Positions 52,742 to 62,300 of a stretch of DNA of 64,000 bases are shown piece after piece (within the stretch, counting starts at the first letter, position 1; each line of letters opens with the position of its first letter). Position numbers and translations under genes: made by a program. Source of the DNA: Galerina marginata (taxonomy: Eukaryota; Basidiomycota; Agaricomycetes; Agaricales; Galerinaceae); NCBI GenBank assembly GCA_023014335.1, contig JAECYW010000021.1, positions 248,001 through 312,000 on the forward strand. The letters run 5' to 3'. The notes under the pieces are model-generated. The model saw nothing but the letters and a program-made list of their open reading frames with translations, was not told the origin of the DNA and ran no database searches.

Positions 52742-52788
52742 CCTTCACAAGTGTTGATAAGAAAGAAAAGGCCTAGCCTCCTTGTTAT

Positions 52789-53130
52789 ATGTCGAGCGAC
52801 CCTTAAGATAGAGAGGACATCATTTCGAATGCCAAGCCCAATGTGCTAAATTTAATCCCCACGTGATCTATGATTTTTCGAATTGGACGCCTACTGGACG
52901 GTCTCGACTCTCGACCTCAAGCCATGAATCAAGGAGGCGACGACCTCGACGACGACTTTGTTCTAGACGAAATAGTGGCCTTCTCAGGCGGTGACGAACC
53001 TGAAACAATAACTCGACTGGACGATGAAGACGTCTTCGTTGACCACGACGACGAACACGAGGGTGAAGACGAGGAAGACGAGAACGAAGAAGGAAATGGG
53101 GCAGGTATCAATGCCGATTCAAACCTAGCC
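52789..53130 (+). repeat. Duplicate of the CMS1 promoter and first exon
   Basis: Homologous to 57306-57618, including upstream promoter text (GAGCGACCCTTAAGATA, AAATTTAATCCCCACGTGAT) and coding sequence. Homology stops abruptly at CCTAGCC. The upstream part carries about 30 extra bases compared with the intact locus. Confidence 0.92.
52860..52865. promoter_or_regulatory. E-box CACGTG, duplicated
   Basis: CCCCACGTGAT is conserved between this truncated copy and the intact CMS1 promoter (57353-57358). It lies about 60 bp before the ATG in each. Confidence 0.4.
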
Positions 53131-53154
53131 CGCCAAAAGACCCTAAAAGGCTAA
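52924..53154 (+). pseudogene. Truncated CMS1 copy (exon 1 only)
   Basis: The frame MNQGGDDLDDDFVLDE to NADSNLA matches the first 66 or so residues of the intact CMS1, with a few substitutions and an altered acidic run. After SNLA it leaves homology, reads RQKTLKG and stops at TAA 53152-53154. All of the conserved Cms1 core is missing, so it cannot supply that function. Its junction runs directly into the 3' flank of M1-D. Confidence 0.92.
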
Positions 53155-53161
53155 GGGTCTT
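53137..53161. repeat. Hairpin-forming inverted repeat at a duplication junction
   Basis: AAGACCCT and AGGGTCTT flank a 9-base loop. It lies within the 40 bp of filler (53131-53170) between the truncated CMS1 copy and the M1-D block, and it is absent from the corresponding place in the other copies. Confidence 0.6.
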
Positions 53162-53170
53162 GCACTTTAA

Positions 53171-56100
53171 TGGGAATCATTCAATCATTGAATTTCAGGA
53201 AGCTGGGCCTTTCATATCAATATCGCAACAACTACATTATTCTGCTATATCTTGATGCGAACACCTGCGACTATAATCACCTCCCTGAGAGCCACTCATT
53301 CAAGTCTTCCGTCGCTCGCTGTAGATTGCCTCGGTCAACCATTTTGCAGACAATTTACATTTACTTACCTCGACATAGGCTGTGCGCGCGCGGATGCTGT
53401 CAAGGCCCTGAGCCAATGACTTATTGTACTTCGAAGTGTCCTTGTCCTGTGCATATATAGGCTCTCAGTCGCTGGGAAGAGCCTTCCTATCACAACCACT
53501 CTTACCTTGAAGAACGCCTCAACCGTATCGTAGTCAGCCTGAGTAGAGTAGAAACCAATCGACATCTTTCGATCGTGTTAAGTCAGATATCACATCTTCA
53601 ATTTATCATTGCTGCCCGACTCACTGAAACAAGGGATCTAAGTGTAAAGTTGCCTTCTTCAAATCGCTTGTATATCTGGAATATGGGTTTAGATTTGTCG
53701 AACGTTAGAATAACCATGGTGTCCCTTACTGCGTCATATTCTTCCTGCAGATACTTGGTCAACAACCTCCGTGCTTTGTTGTTCATATTCAGCGAACTGA
53801 AAAAGTATATGACATCCTGGTCCCGAGCATGGCTCGTAATAAACTTCAACGTCTCATTCAGAAGTTCTTCATTTTTCGCGGCTCCCATCGCTACACTAGT
53901 CAAGTTAAAAGTCAGTCTCTTTCGAAGGAATTCCTTTCGCAAACACTTACATGGCCGAGATCTTCTGCGATGGCGTCTTGGGCTTGTTGTGAATCTTGAC
54001 AATTGCATCATATTCCTCACGATCTCCCTCCCGTACAGCCTAGAGGACACTGTAGGGTTTTGCGAGCATGTTTGTATAATACCTTACCACAGTGAAGATC
54101 ACACGCTCCAAATCTGCGGGAATAACCGAATCATCCCCAGTTTCTTGGTATTTTTTGAAACGTCCCCGTAGTTCCTTGATCACTCTGTGCTCGAATCAGC
54201 AAAGAGAAACGACATGACAACGGAACCCGATACGTACGCTTCGTCTCCCACTCCCGACGTTGCTTGTTCGATAGCCAACGTTCGTAAAAGCGACTTATCT
54301 AGCGGCTCGTCCTTGGGATATTGATAGCCCAATTTTTCCACTAAAGGAACAAATAGAGACTAAAGACACTGCATTAGTTGTCAAACCTTTTTTTCTGCAG
54401 TATGGAGACACTCACACGGCGGAACGCGTCCAACTTGGCCGTGATCTCTGGGTGTTCCCACCAGATAGACTTCAAGTCGCCCAGGTTCTCTCCGATGCCC
54501 TGCCATACAAGATCTACACGCATATCATTATTCGCTCCGTACACCAAAAGAATAAAAAAGACTCACATTCCTTTTCGTTCTTCAACAATTCTACCAGAGT
54601 TAAGGCACTACTCAACTTCGCCAGGCCAGCCCGGGACAACGACATCGTATCATAGACCAAGCCCATCCGGTCTTCCAAAGAGAAGGCGGAGTCTTCTTTA
54701 GCCGCTTCAGCCGCAATCTGCGTCAGGCGCTCGGGGGTGTAAAGCACGCGGTCTATAGAGGGTTGAATTCAACGTCGGCGAAGAGAGGCAAATGTTCTAT
54801 ACTGACAAACACCGTTTGTACCTGCGTTTAACTTGAAGGGCTTGCTGGTGTCCAAGGGGAAGTAGCTTTTACGTTCCTTCAACAGCGCGCTTCGATCGAC
54901 AACAGGGTTGCCATCCTTGATCGACAGAATACCGAGTGGGATGTTCCTATAAGGAATTTGTAAACAATTTGACTTCTAGCCCATGATAGGCTTACCAAAG
55001 AGTCCCGTTGTCCTTGGGATCGGCAGGGCCCGTCTCCAAAAAGCGGTCTTGCCGAACGGTGATGCCTTTAGAGTCTTCCGTGACGGTCAGGACTGGGAAC
55101 CCGATTTTCGTTATCCAGTTTTCCATAAGTTCAGTGACGTTGTGTCCTGTGGCAGCGCCGATGCCCTCCCAAAGATCGTGGGTGATGCTGTTGGCAAAAA
55201 GCTTCTTTTTGAGGTAGAGAGAAACGCCTTTGAGGAACTTTTCTTCGCCTACGTAGGATGAGAGCATGCGGAGCACTAGATGCTTTTTGGTCAGTGCTAC
55301 AACTGCAACCAAAATTTTTTTACCGTACCAGATCCACCTTTCGAGTAAGATAAAGCATCAAAGATCTGTTAAACTCAATGTCAAGAGGGTAGCCAGCGTG
55401 CAAAAACGAAGTCGCGGACCTGGTTAATATCGTTTGCGTCGGGGCAGTCGACTTCGATAGGGTGAGACGAGAGTTTTGCATCGAGGCTTAATGCCCGGTT
55501 AAGATGTTGGCTGATGAAAGCCGAGTTAACGCGCCATTCAGGGAAGATTCTGAAAAGATAGTCAATTAACCGCAAAAATATTTTGCAACAAGGTCTACGT
55601 GCTTATCTGAACAACGATACTTTGTTAGTATCATGTAGCAAATGATACACATTTTACATACCGGGGATGATGACTTCACCCATCTGACAATTGAAGGTTT
55701 TAATCAGTTGAAAGACAGCAGGGCTGTTGTAGATATACCAATGTCGCGAACCCTAGAATAAATAGTTGATCAGTATACCTCTAAAAACGTGCGCATTTCT
55801 ATACCTTCGTTGAGATAGAGATAGTTCCACCACTCCATGGTCGTGATATTGCCGAACCTGACGTTCATGTCAGAAACGATCCAAACTAACTGAGGATTTC
55901 CGATTTAAAAACTTACCACATGTGAGCGACTTCATGGCTTTGAGTAGCAGCAACCTGTTTCTTCGCTTGGATATTGGCATGCTCCGGGTCAAGCAGAAAG
56001 GCGCTGGTCCGGCCCGTTATCAATCCCCAATTCTCCATGGCACCTGCGTCAAAATCACTGGCCTAAAGACATATTTAGAGGCGATAGATGTCCCAAAATA

Positions 56101-57273
56101 ACTGTACATGCCACGAGCGTGTCTAGCTTCGGAAGAGGATACTCGACGTCGAAAATCTTCTCATAGAGTGGAAGAACTGCAGCTTTAACGTCAAGAGCGA
56201 ATTGGGCCTGATGAATAACATCGGACGTCGCTAAAGAACAGTTAATTTAGCAGAAGAAAAATGAATGAGCAAAATAGGTTTACTGTAAATGCGGAGTGGG
56301 ACCGTCTTTCCGCTCAATGGCATCACTACCGACGTTTCCAGGAACTCCCAGTGGCCGTTAGCGAAAGCAACGATATAAGGAGACATTGGGGGTGTTGTGC
56401 CAAACTTGGTGATCTTCCACTTTTCGTTCGCGGTCGAAGCCAGAATTTCAGCAAGGTCAGCAGGAGTGTTCCCCGCCTGAACATCCTCCTCAGAGATAGC
56501 AGCCATGTTGCTCAAGTTGGTGGTGTCTGCACGGGAAATCATAGTAATAGCGAAAGTGGCCTTCAACAGAGGTTCATCCCAACACGGGAACGCACGTCTA
56601 GCGGCGGTGGGCTGAGGCAAAATTACAATGAGATTTAATGTGACACAGCCTAAAAACTGGACGAACCCCGAGTTGTGTAAGGGAATAATACTTTGTCTTG
56701 CCTTCGTGCTCCCAAGAGGCCTTGTAGTATCCCATCATTCTGCCAGTGAGCTCGCCGGAGAACGCGATCCTGATCTCTGCCGTCGATCCGGCTGGAAGTT
56801 TGTCGCTTAACTCGTACGTCGTGCGTTCCTGTGCTTTGTCGAACGCCGATGCGGTAACAAGCTGTTCGGCTTTCAATGCATTGGAATATACAGAACTGAG
56901 GCAGCACACCGTTAGAGCAATTACTAAGAGCAATACGAGGAGACATACGCTTTTCCTAGGTCCAATCCAGATGTGTTAAGGACGACGCTCGAAGTCTCGG
57001 TCTTAACATCGAGGCTTAAAAATGCTTTCAGAACAGGCCCTCGTACTGAAGACTTGAAACATACCTGACTTTGACGACTCCTTGGAATGTAAGGTTCTCG
57101 AGATCGGTTTTTATGGTGACGTCGTAGTGGGTAGGTTTGACGTTTGTTGGCAAACGATAGGGATCAATGTCGGCTGAAGAAGTAGTTGTGGACATCGCAG
57201 CAATACTTGAAGGTTTGAAAGGCGTCGATCTGGTAGATAATAGACAAGAAGATGAGAGGAGTGTTGTGTTCGG
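53171..57273 (-). repeat. 4.1-kb duplicated block carrying M1-D
   Basis: Inverted counterpart of 24845-28934, with matching introns and flanks. Beyond the edges there is no similarity. Confidence 0.9.
53277..57195 (-). CDS. M1-family zinc aminopeptidase, copy D
   Basis: Near-identical to copy B but on the opposite strand. It starts MSTTTSSADIDPYRLPTN at 57195 and ends EWLSGR, TGA at 53277-53279, with about twenty exons. GAMENWG, QSHEVAHMW, FGNITTMEWW, YLYLNEG and SYSKGGS-type catalytic segments are all present without stops. Shared exons differ from B by only a few residues (for example AVIS in B, AAIS in D). It is divergent from intact CMS1 with 216 bp between start codons, a likely shared promoter, and this is probably the ancestral arrangement. 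The in-frame upstream extension seen in copy B has a different sequence here, so it is not conserved. Confidence 0.92.
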
Positions 57274-57352
57274 TACAGTCACGACGAATGCGCCTGAGAA
57301 CCTCCATGCCGAGCGACCCTTAAGATACATTTCGAATGCTAAATTTAATCCC

Positions 57353-57358
57353 CACGTG
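57353..57358. promoter_or_regulatory. E-box CACGTG in CMS1/M1-D divergent promoter
   Basis: Lies within CCCCACGTGAT, 54 bp before the CMS1 ATG, and is retained in the truncated duplicate. Function is inferred. Confidence 0.4.
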
Positions 57359-57411
57359 ATCATTGATTTTTCGGATTTGACGGCGGGCTCACGACGGTCT
57401 CGACCTGAACC

Positions 57412-58564
57412 ATGAATCAAGGAGGCGACGACCTCGACGACGACTTTGTTCTAGACGAAACAGTTGCGTTTTCAGGCGATGAACAACCTGAAACAATAAC
57501 TCGACTGGACGATGAAGATGTCTTCGTTGACCACGACGACGAGCACGAGGGTCAAGACGAGGACGGTGAGGACGAAGAAGGAAATGGGGCAGGTATCAAT
57601 GCCGATTCAAACCTAGCCAAAAAGCGGAAAAGGAGGGAAAAAGTGAAAGAACGTAAGGCGAAGGTGCGTATGCGTCTCCAAATTCTCAGTGCGGCGTGGT
57701 TAAAAGTGGCGGGCATATATAGAAGAGGAAACTGGCGGAAGCTGCTGAACCAATACCGGGATCGATAGCTGCCCAAATGCCGCATGCACTAGCGAATTAC
57801 CTTGTTTCAATGCAAGTGAAGAGTTTTCCCAAACTTTCTGCTCTCGAATTGGACGACCTTCGAATACCAGGTATGCCATTCGACAGGGTTGATCAAAGTG
57901 CAAGCTCAAGTTAACATTCAGACAGAATCAGCGATTGCACATACGACTATCTGGACGGGTCCGAGGTCGCTGGACCAGCTGGTGGATTTCATCACGAAAT
58001 GTACGTCTGTCTGCATCCCTCATTTCCCCCCTACATTTATCTGAAGCCAAGTTCGTTAAATAGCTCTTCCTAGTCTCCGATTGCGTCTTTCCCAGAGATC
58101 GAAATCGAACGGGGCCCCCACATTATTATATATCGCTGGAGCTGCCCTCAGAGTAGCAGACGTCACCCGTGTGCTAAAGAACAAGACGCTCCAAGGTGAC
58201 AAGGGTGGAGATGTAGCCAAGCTATTCGCAAAACATTTCAAGCTTGCCCAACACGTCACATATCTCAAGCGGACCAAGATTGGAGCAGCCGTTGGAACAC
58301 CCGGTAGATTGGGAAAGCTGCTGAACGAGACAGGTGGGTTTCTCTCCAACTTCCCTAGATTGTGGACTCAATATAGCCTCCGCAGACGCGCTAAATGTTT
58401 CTGCCCTTTCCCATATCATTCTGGATATCACATATAAAGATGCAAAGAATCGAAATTTACTTGAAATTCCAGAAACGAGGGATGAAATCTTCCAAACTGT
58501 CTTGAACAACGAGCATGTTTTGAAGGGTATCAAGGAGGGGAAGGTTCAAGTCGTCCTATTCTAA
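57412..58564 (+). CDS. CMS1: Ribosome biogenesis protein Cms1 (CMSS1)
   Basis: Nucleolar protein of the 90S pre-ribosome/small-subunit processome. The acidic N-terminus is MNQGGDDLDDDFVLDETVAF, then a basic run, KKRKRREKVKERKAK. After an intron: KRKLAEAAEPIPGSIAAQM, PHALANYLVSMQVKSFPKLS, LELDDLRIPDTESAIAHTTI. The conserved core has GAPTLLYIAGAALRVADV, KLFAKHFKLAQHVTYLKRTK and VGTPGRLGKLL, a degenerate DEAD-helicase-like phrase. It ends HVLKGIKEGKVQVVLF with TAA at 58562-58564. Complete; the only intact copy in the window. Confidence 0.93.
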
Positions 58565-58637
58565 GTATTATAAGTATAATGCGGGAATAAATACATCATG
58601 CAATGTTACGAAAGTTGCTGTAGTATCCTTCTAAGTT

Positions 58638-59122
58638 TCAGAAACCCTTCGGATTTGTTCGCAGCGTCAACTGTAAGCACGGTCAATACAATAACCTGCT
58701 TACGAAGAAACCCGGGAAACATACCCTCGTGAACTTGGGCACCTTATGGATACCTTTTCGATACCCCTTGGCGTGTGGTGTAAATACCGTGTATTTATCG
58801 CGCGCAGGCATTTCGTGTTCTTTGGGCAACTCCAGAGCACGGCCCTGTGTCAAAAACTTGTCAAAAGGGAGAAGACAAGGCTTGAATTCAAAAAACGAGA
58901 CACACCAGAGAAGCACAATAGACTCCACTAGCTCTCACAGCTTCGATGACAGCGTCTACTTTCTTTAGCCTGGCTCGTTGGTTGGCCTTCCGAGTTACCG
59001 ACAATTTCCATGGCGTCTTCCTAACAAATGGTCAGTCGAATATTAACCAAAATAGAGGTATAAATCACGCACCATAGAAGACCCCCGAGATTTATATTTG
59101 TAGGCCTGAACGCGCCGAACAT
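58638..59122 (-). CDS. MRPL31: Mitochondrial large ribosomal subunit protein mL60 (Mrpl31)
   Basis: Fungal mitoribosome protein of about 109 residues. Exons: MFGAFRPTNINLGGLLW; KTPWKLSVTRKANQRARLK with KVDAVIEAVRASGVYC; then LELPKEHEMPARDKYTVF and HAKGYRKGIHKVPKFTR; last LTLRTNPKGF with TGA at 58638-58640. The MFG start, the GLLWKxPW motif and GYRKGIHKVPK are typical of the family. The start codon lies 34 bp from the edge of the right retrotransposon LTR, whose orientation is the same as this gene, so its normal promoter has been separated or replaced. Confidence 0.92.
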
Positions 59123-59156
59123 CAGTCTGAGATTGTGGAAGACTGGAAGACTGGAA

Positions 59157-59319
59157 TGTTAGGAGATGACCCGAGGGGGTGAGGGGAATCGGATGAGGAG
59201 AAGGTACGGGTGGATTAACCAGGTAGAAGTTAAGTTACAAGAGAGGCGCGTACGGACTTATATAGGGTACGCGACAGGATTAAGTAATGGGTCCATATAT
59301 GGTAGGTAGAGCTCTAACA
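59157..59319 (-). repeat. 3' LTR of right retrotransposon (163 bp)
   Basis: Identical to 2224-2386 in reverse complement, TGTTAG...CTAACA. The TATA-like box at 59257-59264 reads CTTATATA on the plus strand. It points toward MRPL31. Confidence 0.96.
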
Positions 59320-59374
59320 TTACCCCCGCTCTAAAAAAAAGGAAAAGACGAAAAAAAAAGGGAAAAGACGATGA

Positions 59375-62300
59375 TCAATGAGGGATGGAGTTGAGGTATG
59401 TCGCGATGATTGAACTTGGGTCATTTAATTTATTAAGAGCAACGGAGTCTATCCATTTGGCGTCTTCTGGTTCTTGGCCTTCGAGCAGAGTGAGGAAGAG
59501 TGTTTTGTTTCGGAGGGCGCGGTGGAGCAGGATGGACTGAACTGTTGGCGGATCCTGAACGAGGTCCGGGACGGGGGAGGGGTCCGACTGTGACGGGAAG
59601 CTTGGAACCGTAAAAGGCGTGAGTTTCGAGATGTGAAAGACGTCATGAATTTTCCAGTGTGGGGGTAATTTCAGGCGGTAGCTTTGGAGACCGATTCTCT
59701 CGATGACCTCGAAAGGGCCAAACCGCTTGTTGTCTAACTTTTTCGAGGGGCGTGTAGTTTCGAGGCCTTTAGCGTCCAGAAGGACCAGATCACCGGGTTC
59801 GAGTGGGGGTGCTGCTCGGTGTGACTTGTCATATGATCTCTTCATCGCCTGTGCTGCAAGGTTGAGAGCTGCTGAGGTTTCCTTGGCGAGAGCATCCATT
59901 TGTTTTGCGAAAGCGTCCGCTCGTGGCACTCCCGAAGACGAACGCCGTGTAGGGACAAGGGGGCGACGAGGTTCGCGACCATAGTTCAAGAAAAAGGGGG
60001 AGTATCCTGTGGAGGAGTTCACCTTGTTGTTAATGGCGAACTCTGCGCAGGAGAGCCATTCTGCCCAGTCCGATTGGCGTTGGTTGCAGAAAATCCTAAG
60101 ATACTGCTCTAGTTCCTGATTTGCTCGTTCTGTTTGACCATCTGTTTGTGGACGTCGTGCGGTTGAGAGGTTCTCTGTGATGCCCAGGAGTCGGTTCAAC
60201 GCGCGTGTGAAATTGGACACGAACGTGGAGCCACGGTCTGAAATGATCCTGAGGGGAAGACCGAAGTCTTTCCAGACATGGTCGCGGTATTTCTTGGCAG
60301 CGCCCTCGGACGTGATGGTCTTGTTGCAGGGAATAAGGCGGACCATTTTGGAAAGGCGGTCAACGCATACCATGATTGCGTTGAAACCTTTGGAACTAGG
60401 GAGGTCCACGATAAAATCGCAAGAGATGATTTGCCAGTAACCGTCGGGTGTTTCGTTTGGGGTGAGTAATCCCAATGGTTTCTGCCGAAGAGGTTTCGTT
60501 TTTTGACACGTCGGGCAGCCATCAACGTAACTCCGGACGTCTTTGGCGAGAGAAGGCCACCAGAAGTCCCTCTGGATGAGTTCGGTTGTTTTTGAGCGAC
60601 CTGGGTGGCCACAGAGGATGGAGTCGTGGTTTTCCCGAATGACGCGTTCACGCAGAGAATTGATGTTTGGAACAAACAAACGGTCATACCAGCAGAGGAC
60701 TCCTTCGTTGTAAGTCCAACCAGGGAGATTGCGGTGCTTAGCAAAGACTTCATCGAGCACCGTCTTGTGGAGTTTTATTTCATCGACAAATTCATTCGCA
60801 GTGTACTCGACCGTGGTACGACGGATGTGTTCAGGTTTCAAGAGAGTGACGTCGGCGTTGTCCTCGTGTCCCTTATCATAGTCCGGACGTCGTGACAGCG
60901 CGTCTGCACAAACCATTGAGGAACCAGGTTTGTGAAGGAGCGCAAAGTTGAACTCCGAAAGTTCGAGGGACCAACGAGCTTGGCGACGGTTTAGTTTCTG
61001 ATTGACCATAAAGTACTGGAGGTTCTTGTGGTCGGAGTGGATTTCGAAAGGTGCAATGGAGCCATGGAGGTAGCGTCGCCAGTCAGCAAGGGCTCGCATG
61101 ATGGACAGGAGTTCGCGATCATGAATATCATAGTTTCGTTCGACGTCGTTGAGGGCTTTGGAGTAGAAGGCAATGGGGCGCCAGTAGTCGCCCTGCAGCT
61201 GACTGAGTACCGCCCCTGTTGCATAGCCTGAGCTGTCAGCTTCGAGACGGAACGGGGCATCGTCAATTGGTAGAGCGAGGACCGGTCCTTCCGCACCAGC
61301 TTTCCGAAGAGCGAGAAATGCATCATTCTCCGCAGCTGTCCATGCCCAGGGAACGGAGCCACATAGTCTGTTGAGTGGGGTCGCGATTTTCGCGAAGTCA
61401 CGGACGAAGCGGCGGTAGAAATTCACGAAGCCGAGAAACTGTTGAACATCCTTCTTGTTGCGCGGTACGGGCCAGGATGCCATGGCTTCAACCTTCTTTG
61501 GGTCCATACGCAGTTTGCCGTGTGAGACAATGACTCCCAGGTATTCGACTTCTTCGGACTCGAAGACACATTTTTCGGGCTTGAGGAAGAGCTTATTAGC
61601 CTCAAGAATCCCAAGGACCTGACGGGTGATGATGCGGTGAGTGGCAATATCATCCGTGAAGATGAGAATATCGTCCATGTAGATGATGACATGGCCAGCT
61701 GAGATGAGGTCTCGGAACAAATCGTTCATCATGTTCTGGAATGTGGCTGGTGAGTTCGTGAGTCCGAAGAACATGACCAACGGCTCGAAGAGACCTCGGT
61801 TTGTGATGAAAGCTGCTTTGTGCTCGTCGCCGTCCTTCATACGGATATTGTTATAACCCCAGCGTATGTCGAGTTTCGTAAAGAAGCGCGCGCCCTTCAA
61901 CTTGTCGATGAGCTCGGAAACTAGAGGCAAGGGGTAGCGGTTCTTGATTGTCATTTCATTCAGGCGACGGTAGTCCTGGACAGGGCGTAAGGAGCCATCC
62001 TTCTTTTTGACAAAGAAAAACGGTGATGCAATCGGGGACTTCGATGGTCGGATGCGGCCTGATTTTAGGTGCTCGTCGAGGAAGGCATCCAGTTCAACTT
62101 GTTCCGACTTCGACAGCGGATAGATTTTGCTTGAAATTGGTGTAGCATCAGGCTTGAGTTCGATAGCATGATCCCAAGCTCGACGAGGGGGTAAGTGGTC
62201 AAAGTCAGCCTTGGAAAAGACTGGCGCAAACTCCTTCACATATTTGTCTGGGAGGCTGGCGGACTCGCGCTGTTGACGGAGGAAGGCGGCAATTGCTGGG

